Positions 1 through 6,502 of a stretch of DNA of 6,681 nucleotides are shown here, piece after piece. Location of the stretch: positions 1-6,681 of the forward strand of contig JAJYSL010000239.1 of assembly GCA_021793595.1 (NCBI GenBank). The letters are read 5' to 3'. This DNA comes from Acidobacteriota bacterium (GTDB lineage Bacteria; Acidobacteriota; Terriglobia; Terriglobales; Acidobacteriaceae). A model generated the notes under the pieces. That model searched no databases. It was not told where the DNA came from and saw only the letters and a program-made list of their open reading frames with translations. The translations under genes and the position numbers were made by a program. Positions within the stretch are counted from its first letter, which is position 1; every line of letters begins with the position of its first letter.

Positions 1-132
1 GATCTTACGTTGCCCAAAAAGTCCTCGGCGACGGACAATGTCCGTGATTTCCGTCTGATAGATGGGGACTTCAATCGCACCTGGCCCGATGTAATCTGCG
101 GCGGCGTGAATGTCATGAAAATTGGCGTTCAT
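1..132 (-). CDS. Probable major capsid protein, N-terminal fragment (runs off left edge)
   Basis: Forty-four codons are visible from an ATG at 132 to the window edge, with no stop. The start is preceded by AAAGGA at 137-142, four bases upstream. The peptide begins MNANFHDIHAAADYIGPGAI and continues with IVRRRGLFGQR near residues 32-42. The frame was found by reading the minus strand upstream of the edge and is supported by the ribosome binding site and by position: it follows terminase, portal, protease and a coiled-coil protein, where HK97-like phages encode the major capsid protein. The N-terminus has no long helical delta domain, which fits a separate scaffold gene just upstream. The identity comes from gene order and general appearance, not from a capsid motif, since too little is in view. 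It could instead be a head decoration protein. Confidence 0.6.
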   Translation of the reverse strand, partial: MNANFHDIHAAADYIGPGAIEVPIYQTEITDIVRRRGLFGQRKI

Positions 133-142
133 TCTGTCCTTT

Positions 143-161
143 CACTGGCCCTTCGGCCGTG
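143..161 (-). promoter_or_regulatory. Hairpin directly upstream of the capsid-gene ribosome binding site
   Basis: On the minus strand CACGGCC and GGCCAGTG can pair around a GAAG loop, giving GGCC/GGCC plus a CAC/GTG extension with one bulged A. The structure ends exactly where the AAAGGA ribosome binding site (137-142) begins. There is no U-tract, so it is not an intrinsic terminator. A hairpin here could protect the capsid message or tune its translation; that role is inference. Confidence 0.35.
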
Positions 162-259
162 GTTGCGTTTCATAATGTCTGGAAGCTTGACGGGCACATG
201 TCGCGGACAACTTTGCGAACCCCTGTCGATATATTCGTCATCCGTCCGCTCTCGTTGGC

Positions 260-703
260 TTAGTTCAGTACCCCTGCGCGCAGCAATTGCGACTTCACTG
301 CAATCCTTTGCTCAATGCTTAGCCCGGCTAGCGCTGCATCCAGCGAGCCAGCTTCGATCGACTCGAGCGAGGAAATTCCCTGCTTGGCCAGCAGAGAAAT
401 CGTGGCTGCGGTCACAGTCTTCCGTCCCGTCGGAACGGAAGCAGTACCCTGGGCCCGCAACTCCGCGAGCTGCATCACCGCTTCGCTCAGCTTGCGCTCC
501 AATTCGTAGATACGCTCGGTACCCGCTTGCACCGCATTAGGCGCCTGCTCAACGGTTGCGACAATCTTCTGTACCTGTCCCGACATGCTGAGGTGCTGTT
601 CCTCCAGACGGCTCACTGTCTGTTCCAACAGTGTCGCCGCGCCCGCAAGTCGATCCAGCATCAATGCCAATGTTTCAAGAGAACGTTCTGCTCCCTGCTC
701 CAT
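260..703 (-). CDS. Coiled-coil protein, candidate head scaffold
   Basis: A 147-residue protein starting MEQGAERSLETLALMLDR. The ATG at 703 is chosen over longer upstream frames because AAGGAG at 712-717 lies eight bases before it. Residues about 5-85 are rich in L, E, Q, A and R with heptad-like spacing and include YELERKLSEAVMQLAELRAQ, so a long helix or coiled coil is expected. After a short linker with P91 and G93, residues 94-147 form a second, probably helical module ending LSIEQRIAVKSQLLRAGVLN. No signal peptide or membrane segment is visible. I do not recognise a named family. Scaffolding proteins are typically helical, of this size, and encoded between protease and capsid, as here, so assembly scaffold is the best guess. 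A head-tail or structural accessory protein remains possible. Confidence 0.7.
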   Translation of the reverse strand: MEQGAERSLETLALMLDRLAGAATLLEQTVSRLEEQHLSMSGQVQKIVATVEQAPNAVQAGTERIYELERKLSEAVMQLAELRAQGTASVPTGRKTVTAATISLLAKQGISSLESIEAGSLDAALAGLSIEQRIAVKSQLLRAGVLN

Positions 704-800
704 ACTGATTGCTCCTTTTTTGTAGGTGCCGAACTTGCACCGGAAGGCAACTGCCTGCAGTGGCTTGTGTTCGGAATGTTGGTTTTCATTAGCCGTCGGC

Positions 801-1352
801 TTACGCCGCGCCGCAATATGCTGCAAGGGATACTCCATGACGACGCGTCAAGTGCGGTTTCAACCGAAACGAGGTCTGCCTATATGCCGCTTTATCCCGC
901 AATAGAATCGCTGCCCCGGTGAAGGTCACACGATTCAGCTTCCAGATGGAGGCGCGCATATCTTCGACATGCGCATCGGCGAGTTCGTAGGACATGCCCA
1001 TACTTCCTGCGGTCAGATCGTGCAGTTTCGCTTCGACCTCAGGAAAGTCGCGGGCGTACAGATACCCGCCCACCGTCAATCGATGACCGATAATGTCGGC
1101 GGAGGTTAGAATTCCGCATTTGCTGCGCGCGTCGTGACCGTCCCAGTCTGGTCGAAAATCCACTGCCATCCCCAGCAGCGACGGCAAGGCTGCCTCCGCT
1201 GCAGTCCGGCTTAGGGTCACGCGGTGTCCGCGTGATCCACTCGGCGCGCGATCGCTGGGCACGTCGACCAGCGTTAACACTCCTTCGAACGGCATCCGGT
1301 TTGGGTGCCCTTGGATGGCCGGAAACTCGACCGCCATTGCGTCCAGTCTCAT
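801..1352 (-). CDS. Putative prohead maturation protease (HK97-like)
   Basis: A 183-residue protein starting MRLDAMAVEFPAIQGHPNRM. The ATG at 1352 has GGGAG at 1358-1362 five bases upstream; the 30-codon extension of the open frame further upstream is low-complexity and overlaps the end of the portal gene. Prohead proteases of this fold use a histidine and a serine and cleave scaffold or capsid N-termini during head maturation. Here H73 lies in DWDGHD after a hydrophobic strand, and S117 in the segment LTAGSMGMSYEL, both at the usual spacing, followed by a strand WKLNRVTFTGAAIL (137-150). The size is typical of short phage proteases. It sits between portal and scaffold candidate, as expected. 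The catalytic assignment is inferred from pattern, since overall similarity is weak, and the last 20 residues look poorly conserved. A structural protein with the protease fold but no activity is the alternative. Confidence 0.65.
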   Translation of the reverse strand: MRLDAMAVEFPAIQGHPNRMPFEGVLTLVDVPSDRAPSGSRGHRVTLSRTAAEAALPSLLGMAVDFRPDWDGHDARSKCGILTSADIIGHRLTVGGYLYARDFPEVEAKLHDLTAGSMGMSYELADAHVEDMRASIWKLNRVTFTGAAILLRDKAAYRQTSFRLKPHLTRRHGVSLAAYCGAA

Positions 1353-1391
1353 GTGCTCTCCCGTATTTGTGGTTGATGATGTGGATGTTAT

Positions 1392-1413
1392 GCGGGCTGT
1401 GGTTGCAGCCCGC
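1392..1413 (-). promoter_or_regulatory. Perfect 8-bp inverted repeat between portal and protease genes
   Basis: GCGGGCTG at 1392-1399 and CAGCCCGC at 1406-1413 pair perfectly around a six-base loop. It lies in the 83-base gap after the portal stop and before the protease ribosome binding site. On the minus strand the stem is followed by ATAACATCC, with no U-run, so a classical intrinsic terminator is unlikely. A processing or mRNA-stability element between two co-transcribed genes is a reasonable guess. Confidence 0.4.
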
Positions 1414-1435
1414 GATCTCGGTCCTCGTGCCGAAC

Positions 1436-2740
1436 CTAGCACTCACTCCCTGCACTTTGGGGATCCAATACGGCTTTCTCCAATTGCAGGGTCGGCGCCA
1501 GCGGACGTAGTCCGCGTTGCGCCCTCACTTCGTCCACGGTCACTATTCCCGCTTTGAGCAAGGCCGTTTGAATCTGCACCGTCTCCATCTCATCTCCGGC
1601 ATCGAGATCGTTGAAAACAAATTCAAATTCACGCCATCCCAGACGCTTGCAGAACAGATCCCGCGTGAAATGCTCGGCCAGCATGCGCGCCATCGGAGCA
1701 ATGGTTGTGCGGAATGACTCGTCCAGCATTTCCTGCGCGGTGTTACGATTGACGTCGTTTTCCAGGCCCAGCAACATCGGTGGAAGTCCAAAGGCATTCG
1801 CGATCATGCGAATCAGAAACTCCTGCCATTGCAGCCGAAGTTCTGCATCCGTCCCGCCCGTAAACTTCAACACCTCAGGCTTCTGCTCGCATGTCAACAG
1901 TGGCACCCGCCCAGTACCCTCGATCTCATCCTGCCACCACCGCAGCAGCCGGTTGTGATGGTCCGGCGTCGTCTCATTCAGCCACAGGGCATATTGCACG
2001 ACGCTATTGCTCGCCAGCCTTCCCGCATATCGATGTGCCGCGAGAAAACTGTTCACGGATTCGAACGCCACTTCCAGCGCCCCCAAGCCGAACGGGGTAT
2101 GCGAGCGCGGATTCAGACGGATGTATATCAGTTCGTTGTCGTACAGCGGGATCTTCGATCCTGGCCCGATTCCATTGGTGTTCTGCGCATAGCGCGGGGA
2201 ACTCTGATCTCCATCCCAATTGGCATTTAACTGAATCGTCGCTCCATCGACCGGCCAAAGTGCGAAAGGGCGCACCGGATCGTCGGTTCGCTCCATCTCA
2301 ATAGCGCCAAAACCTCCAACCAGAGCATCTTCTAGCGCCTGCTCCACTACCGAACGGAAGGAATCCGAATCATTCGGCTCTTCCAGTGTTCTTCGCAGGA
2401 TTTCCATTCTCATGTGCGCATCGGGCACATCGGCGAGTGTGTACCCTCGTCGCAACTGGATCTGCCAATCCATGCCTGCAATGCGATCTTTGATGACGTT
2501 GATGGCCCGGCGTGGAACCGGACTCTCTGCAAAACGTCGCAGGTTTGCCGGCGTTCCCTTCGGCAATAACGCATTCGGCGGTCGCACCGGCCCTAAGATA
2601 GAGGGAAGAGGCACGGTTTTGCGCTGCGCCCCATCGACACGTGCAGCTACTATATCGGTTTCAGATTCGGCAGCCGGTTGGCCCTCACCGCGCGTCGCTT
2701 GATCGCTCCAAATCCCTTCGAGCATTGTTTTCCAACTCAC
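1436..2740 (-). CDS. Phage portal protein (HK97/lambda-like family)
   Basis: A 434-residue protein that forms the dodecameric ring at the head vertex through which DNA is packaged and ejected. I start it at GTG 2740 (reads VSWKTMLEGIW), with AGAGGCGGAG just upstream. The open frame extends to 2851, but that longer version would run through an intrinsic terminator at 2811-2840, so it cannot be the start. ATG 2725 is a second choice. Visible family features are FAESPVPRRAINVIKDRI (residues 70-87), a clip/stem region with LGALEVAFESVNSFLAAHRY, the characteristic NAFGLPPMLLGL (315-326), the following helix NRNTAQEMLDESFRTTIAP, and the C-terminal GIVTVDEVRAQRGLRPL (398-414), typical of portals. 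Length is normal and no disruption is seen. In most phages this gene follows the large terminase directly; here a two-gene cassette is interposed. Confidence 0.9.
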   Translation of the reverse strand: MSWKTMLEGIWSDQATRGEGQPAAESETDIVAARVDGAQRKTVPLPSILGPVRPPNALLPKGTPANLRRFAESPVPRRAINVIKDRIAGMDWQIQLRRGYTLADVPDAHMRMEILRRTLEEPNDSDSFRSVVEQALEDALVGGFGAIEMERTDDPVRPFALWPVDGATIQLNANWDGDQSSPRYAQNTNGIGPGSKIPLYDNELIYIRLNPRSHTPFGLGALEVAFESVNSFLAAHRYAGRLASNSVVQYALWLNETTPDHHNRLLRWWQDEIEGTGRVPLLTCEQKPEVLKFTGGTDAELRLQWQEFLIRMIANAFGLPPMLLGLENDVNRNTAQEMLDESFRTTIAPMARMLAEHFTRDLFCKRLGWREFEFVFNDLDAGDEMETVQIQTALLKAGIVTVDEVRAQRGLRPLAPTLQLEKAVLDPQSAGSEC

Positions 2741-2743
2741 TGT

Positions 2744-2753
2744 CTCCGCCTCT
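2744..2753 (-). promoter_or_regulatory. Ribosome binding site that sets the portal start
   Basis: The minus strand reads AGAGGCGGAG before ACA and GTG at 2740. GAGG is eight bases and GGAG three bases from the start codon. Together with the upstream terminator it supports GTG 2740 over the longer frame. Confidence 0.5.
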
Positions 2754-2810
2754 CTCGTTACTGTCGTTTGCTGGGCGAGGGAAATAGGCCCTCGATCTCC
2801 GCTCCGCCCC

Positions 2811-2840
2811 AAATAAAAAAGCGTGGCCAAGGCCACGCTT
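2811..2840 (-). terminator. Strong intrinsic terminator after the kinase/DUF3037 cassette
   Basis: On the minus strand a perfect nine-base-pair stem, AAGCGTGGC with GCCACGCTT (2840-2832 and 2827-2819), encloses a CTTG tetraloop and runs straight into TTTTTTATTT (2820-2811). It begins 27 bases after the DUF3037 stop codon. Read in the plus direction the stem is not followed by a comparable U-tract, so it works for leftward transcription. It should end the cassette transcript before the portal gene, which therefore needs read-through or a promoter of its own in the 70 bases before its start. I see no convincing promoter there. Confidence 0.9.
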
Positions 2841-2867
2841 CTCATCTGCAATAAATTTCCATTGTTC

Positions 2868-3728
2868 CTACACGCGTAATTCTTCCCGGGCTCGCTCTGC
2901 GATGCGGGGCAGATCCGCCACTGTCATCACTCGAATCTGGTTTCGCTCCATCGTCTCCACGCCGAATCGGTATTGTTCAACCCGATCCTCTTCCGCATCG
3001 GTCGCCAGAATCTCTTCCGAGTTTTTACCCAACAAAGCGCGCAAGGGCTCAACAATCGCTGTCAGCTCCAGCGTCGCATTCTCCACCCTGCTCACTCCCT
3101 GCACAATTTGTGGGGTGCTGAACGCAAGCACCTTCGCCGCCTCCAGGTCGCCTTCCAGAGAAACAGCATGAAACATGCGGATCACGCCGTTCGGTCGATA
3201 GCCGCAGTCGATCCGCAACGGATCGCCAGGCTGAGTATACATCGCCGCTTGAATACGCTTGCGCATCAAGTTCCATACACCCACCGCCTCAAATTGCCTG
3301 CGGATCGAGGTCGAGATGGCCTGCCGTCCGCTGGCTCGCCGGGTGTCACGTTGTTTCCTGCTTTCGATATACATCCGGCTCAGCTGTTCCATTTCCGCCG
3401 GGATCGAATCCGCCAGGCACGCCTTGGGCTCGGTAACCTGCAGCATGTTCGAAAAGCTGTCTTCCAGGGCTTTCATCATCAACGCAGTCTCAGTGGCTCC
3501 GCTTGACAGGCGCTCTCGCACTTCGTACTCGAGAGCTTCCAGCATTCCCGTGTCGGCTTCCGGATCCACACATCGCACCCGCGCCCAATCTCGTGTAAAC
3601 CGCACACGCGCCGTCTCCGGCCGGCCGGATTCACGCAACACGACGCCGATATTGACAAACTCATTCTTCACCGCATCCGGAACATACCGGACCAGAAAGA
3701 ATTCGCACTGAATACGTTCACTGTTCAC
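2868..3728 (-). CDS. DUF3037 domain protein, partner of the HipA-like kinase
   Basis: A 286-residue protein starting at GTG 3728 (reads MNSERIQCEFFLVRYVPDAV). No other start is available: an in-frame TAG lies upstream and the signature begins at residue 9. AAGGA lies about 13 bases before the GTG, longer than usual. The N-terminal DUF3037 signature is clear: FLVRYVPDAVKNEFVNIGVVL at residues 11-31, with R14, P17, E23, N26 and G28. The middle is helical and rich in charge (85-160), followed by IDCGYRPNGVIRMFHAVSL (173-191), also typical of the family, and a charged C-terminus. No membrane segment or signal peptide is visible. The biochemical role of DUF3037 is unknown to me; in bacterial genomes it is often encoded next to HipA-family kinases, as here, 54 bases downstream of the kinase stop. 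The pair is probably one transcript ending at the terminator at 2811-2840. Confidence 0.88.
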   Translation of the reverse strand: MNSERIQCEFFLVRYVPDAVKNEFVNIGVVLRESGRPETARVRFTRDWARVRCVDPEADTGMLEALEYEVRERLSSGATETALMMKALEDSFSNMLQVTEPKACLADSIPAEMEQLSRMYIESRKQRDTRRASGRQAISTSIRRQFEAVGVWNLMRKRIQAAMYTQPGDPLRIDCGYRPNGVIRMFHAVSLEGDLEAAKVLAFSTPQIVQGVSRVENATLELTAIVEPLRALLGKNSEEILATDAEEDRVEQYRFGVETMERNQIRVMTVADLPRIAERAREELRV

Positions 3729-3782
3729 GGATGCTTGGAGTTCCTTCCGTTGACTCGCTCCGCAGCCAACCTACCCATTCCT

Positions 3783-4646
3783 TCAACTTTCCTCATTCTC
3801 TATCTTTTTCTGCTCCCTGAACTGCCCTTCTCCACCCTCGCTCTCCATCCCTATCCATTTCGGAAATGGCATCCGCGAACTCTCCCGAAACTGCACAATC
3901 AGATCGCGAACGCGTTCACGCCGAGCGAGCAAAGTCACAGTCAGTCGTTCCATCTCACGCAAGTCTCCCCCATACCAGTTTGGAGGAACAGTTTCGGCAA
4001 TCTGCCATACCGTATCCGGCTCGAGTCGTTCCACACGACTCAGCCAGGGTTCAAAACTGTTCCAGCCGGTCACTTCAGCGTACACCCGATTCCGGCCATA
4101 CACTCCCCGCAAGGGTGCGTCAGGAAAGCTCCACTCCCCCGCATGAAAACAATATCCCTGATCCACAAAATTTGCTGCGTATCGCTTCTCTCGGGGCTTC
4201 CGGCGGAACACGGCCTGCCTGCCATTGCTGTTGCAAGTCCATTTGTCCATAACTAACATCCCTGAAAATTCGGCCAGGTTCCGTACCTCAGCCAGCTGCT
4301 CTTCCGGCAGGTAATCTGCGACCTGGCCTGGCATCAAGCCTCCAACATAGCGAGATCCAAATTGCAGTCCGGGCGCGCAGCGCTCTTGCCGGCGACCCGT
4401 ATCCATGTACAGCTCCGGCGTGTTCTCGACCAGCCACTCGCTCACTTCCACGACTTCCGTCGCAGGAACAGAAAGCCCCACGGCTTCCGCGAGACGTGTT
4501 GCAAACAACTCGTTGGCCAGCACTCTCAGATGTTGCGGATTGTTCTGAAACTTCACCACATACAGGTGGCCGTCCGAGCCCAGCATCAGATGGCTCTGTG
4601 CACCGCCGCGCATCCGCCGGATCTGCTGTACTGCAATCACTGCCAC
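3783..4646 (-). CDS. HipA-like protein kinase
   Basis: A 287-residue single-domain protein of the HipA-like kinase group, starting at GTG 4646 with GAAGGAG at 4658-4664, eleven bases upstream. It is much shorter than E. coli HipA (about 440 residues) and lacks the HipA N-terminal subdomain; no HipB-like HTH antitoxin gene is next to it. Kinase features: YVVKFQNN with the candidate ATP-binding K32; NELFATRLAEAVGL helix with E46; MLVMDKWTCNSNGRQAVF (130-147) as catalytic loop with D134, N139 and N141; and NFVDQGYCFHAGEW (159-172) with D162 as the likely metal-binding Asp in place of DFG. HipA itself phosphorylates glutamyl-tRNA synthetase; the substrate of this branch is unknown. The residue at 141, where related kinases often have Asp, is Asn. 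It is the first gene of the cassette with DUF3037. The last 25 residues are charged and probably disordered. Confidence 0.85.
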   Translation of the reverse strand: MAVIAVQQIRRMRGGAQSHLMLGSDGHLYVVKFQNNPQHLRVLANELFATRLAEAVGLSVPATEVVEVSEWLVENTPELYMDTGRRQERCAPGLQFGSRYVGGLMPGQVADYLPEEQLAEVRNLAEFSGMLVMDKWTCNSNGRQAVFRRKPREKRYAANFVDQGYCFHAGEWSFPDAPLRGVYGRNRVYAEVTGWNSFEPWLSRVERLEPDTVWQIAETVPPNWYGGDLREMERLTVTLLARRERVRDLIVQFRESSRMPFPKWIGMESEGGEGQFREQKKIENEES

Positions 4647-4707
4647 CTGAAGCTTCGCTCCTTCAACGCTCTTTTACTGTGCCCAACGAGAAGGCGCCTG
4701 CAACCGA

Positions 4708-4713
4708 ATTGTA
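4708..4713 (-). promoter_or_regulatory. Weak candidate -10 box upstream of the kinase gene
   Basis: TACAAT on the minus strand, about 60 bases before the kinase start, inside the 177-base gap after the terminase stop. No recognisable -35 element lies 15 to 18 bases further upstream and there is no extended -10 TG, so this is only a candidate. It is listed because a cassette with its own terminator is expected to have a promoter in this gap. Confidence 0.15.
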
Positions 4714-4823
4714 ACCCGGAGAGAACCTGAACCATCCCAGGATCGCAGCCATCGCCGGCCAGCCAAACAGGTGGGCTCCGCTCTCAGCCGGCGATCGCAA
4801 GGCTCCCGACCCTACCGAGTCCG

Positions 4824-6368
4824 CTATCGAAGCGGCCGCGATGATTCGGCTATCTCCGCACGCACCTGCAACGCAATCGCCATGGCCATCACGCAATCAT
4901 CATGCACACCTGCAGCCGCCCCGGTGCGACCATCGCTCAGCCTCACAAACGTTCGGCATTCTGCCAACAGTCTGGAGCTGGAAAATATCTCCGGGCCGGT
5001 TGTGAGTGCGGCGCCCAATAGCGCGATCATCGCTGGCCGCGTGATCGCCGTGGTCAGCCAGCCGGCCTGCCCGCGCTCCTCATAGATTTGGGCATAGCGT
5101 TCAATCGTGCTCAGGTATGCCAGCACAGCCATACCGTGATTGTTGCGCTCGATCACAAGTAATCCCAGGTTGTATTCTCCTGCCAGTTCCGCACAGTGTT
5201 TCGCTAATTCCCTCGGCGCCAGATGGCCACGTAACTCCGCACATTGCAAACCGGTGCGTTGCTCAATCACCTGAACCGCGGCATAATCTCCATTATTACC
5301 ACCGCCCGCCGGATCGACTCCTACGACATATTTCCGCCCGGGTTGCGGTGGATACCAGATCCACAACTGCCCATTGCACCTTTGTTCGGTGGGTTCGTGG
5401 ACTTCTCGTGCCCGTCGCTCGATGCAATCCAGGTCGAAGACGCAGTCGCCGCTCGCCAGAAAACAAGCATCTGCGCTCTCCGCGTACTCCTGCGCTGCAA
5501 TCCTTCGAAATTTTGTCTGCAGTTGCCTTCGGAAACCGATCTGTTCCGGCCGCAACCGATTCTTTTCCGCGAACCCACGTTCTTCTGCCGTCCACTCACA
5601 TTCTTCAACAGGATGCGCTACGTACGCCTTCTCCATCCACCACGGAAAAAAGTGACGGACCATTCCCGTCTCTTCCGCACGTTGCCATTGATCGTAGAAA
5701 TAGCCTTGGGCGCCGTTCGGGGTGGATTCCAGAACAAGTTCCCCATTCGGCACCAATGCCGCACTCAAGCTTGCCATTGTTTCCGCGGCGTCGCCACTCC
5801 ACCGAGCAATCTCCGAGCAGTGTAGATTTTGTATGGTCATCCCACGGCCCGCATTTCCGTCCGCAGCGCTCTCTACACGGTATTCGCTGTCCAACTCTGG
5901 AAGCAAAATCTGTCGGGTGTTCGCTCTCGACGTTCGCAACACCCCTCGGCGCAATCCCTCTGGCAACAGTTCGTAAAATCGGTGAACGATCCGGAAAATC
6001 TGTTCCGCTGCTTCCCGATTGTGCGCCACTTCCACGGTCAGCGTTCCCGGCTGCGTAATGGTCTTCAGAAAGAAGCGGCCGGCGACCCAGGTACTAACGC
6101 CCATCTGTCGCGCCTTCAGAACGATATTCTGCCGACCTCGTCTCGCTTCATAGGCTTGTTGCGCAGTGTTCGCTTCCAACGGAACAATCTCTCCGCCCCG
6201 ATCTCGAACCCGCAGGAGCGCTTGCGCAAGCCCCATCGACAAGCCATCCCCACCGAGTTCGACGCAACGAAAATCCAATCGTTGCCCGAGCCATAAAAGA
6301 CGCTCCAGATCGCTTCGTCTCGAAGAACCTAAAATTGCCTCTTCTTGCCACTCCGCCGAATTTTCCAT
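4824..6368 (-). CDS. terL: Phage terminase, large subunit
   Basis: A 514-residue DNA-packaging motor (ATPase plus nuclease) that threads concatemeric phage DNA through the portal and cuts it at the end. ATPase motifs, numbered from the ATG at 6368: Walker A-like LKARQMGVST (84-93), Walker B IQNLHCSEIARW with S185 and E186, and coupling motif LESTPNG (213-219). A linker QEYAESADACFLASGD follows (293-308). The RNase H-like nuclease has D352 in VGVDPAGGGNNGDYA, E407 in LLVIERNNHG and D490/D491 in VHDDCVMAMAI. All key residues are present, so the enzyme looks functional. The start is uncertain: the frame is open back to TTG 6434 (22 more residues), and neither start has a good ribosome binding site. 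AGGAG near 6412-6416 stands in the right place for a start around 6397-6402, but no standard in-frame start codon lies there. No small terminase subunit is recognised. Confidence 0.93.
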   Translation of the reverse strand: MENSAEWQEEAILGSSRRSDLERLLWLGQRLDFRCVELGGDGLSMGLAQALLRVRDRGGEIVPLEANTAQQAYEARRGRQNIVLKARQMGVSTWVAGRFFLKTITQPGTLTVEVAHNREAAEQIFRIVHRFYELLPEGLRRGVLRTSRANTRQILLPELDSEYRVESAADGNAGRGMTIQNLHCSEIARWSGDAAETMASLSAALVPNGELVLESTPNGAQGYFYDQWQRAEETGMVRHFFPWWMEKAYVAHPVEECEWTAEERGFAEKNRLRPEQIGFRRQLQTKFRRIAAQEYAESADACFLASGDCVFDLDCIERRAREVHEPTEQRCNGQLWIWYPPQPGRKYVVGVDPAGGGNNGDYAAVQVIEQRTGLQCAELRGHLAPRELAKHCAELAGEYNLGLLVIERNNHGMAVLAYLSTIERYAQIYEERGQAGWLTTAITRPAMIALLGAALTTGPEIFSSSRLLAECRTFVRLSDGRTGAAAGVHDDCVMAMAIALQVRAEIAESSRPLR

Positions 6369-6403
6369 TCGATGCCCAAACCATCGGTTGCAAACATAGA
6401 TCG

Positions 6404-6502
6404 CTACTTCTCCTGGAAGTCCCGGTCTCCGCAAAGCGCTTCAGGCGACCTGCGCTTCACCGCAATCAGCTTTGCGCGATTGACGAGGATTCGGTAGCAC
6501 AC
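6404..6502 (-). CDS. Possible 32-residue small ORF between upstream gene and terminase
   Basis: Starts at GTG 6502 with GGTGA about nine bases upstream, and ends at TAG 6404-6406, whose preceding codons contain the AGGAG that precedes the terminase. The peptide is basic and begins MCYRILVNRAKLIAVKRR. It overlaps the last 37 bases of the upstream gene in a different frame. Third-position GC looks higher than in the competing frame here, but the ORF is too short to be sure. I do not recognise it. It may be only spacer between the two larger genes. Confidence 0.2.
   Translation of the reverse strand: MCYRILVNRAKLIAVKRRSPEALCGDRDFQEK

Noticed and set aside
10..540. 176-codon plus-strand open frame at the left end
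   Set aside because: It runs antisense across the capsid start and the coiled-coil gene, both of which have good ribosome binding sites on the other strand. Composition is atypical.
3617..3628. GC-rich palindromic run CCGGCCGGCCGG
   Set aside because: It lies inside the DUF3037 coding region and is explained by Arg/Gly/Pro codons; no paired copy or regulatory context was seen.
4740..4800. GCCGGC repeats after the terminase stop as a possible terminator
   Set aside because: The arms pair only over short stretches with mismatches and no U-tract follows on the minus strand.
4663..4896. 77-codon minus-strand ORF overlapping the terminase 3' end and the gap before the kinase
   Set aside because: It overlaps the terminase C-terminus in another frame, is Ala/Gly/Ser biased, has no convincing start signal, and ends over the kinase ribosome binding site.
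5117..6058. 313-codon plus-strand open frame opposite the terminase gene
   Set aside because: It is antisense to a terminase with all motifs intact, its product is rich in R, S, P and H with no domain pattern, and no good ribosome binding site precedes it. It is a shadow of the real coding frame.
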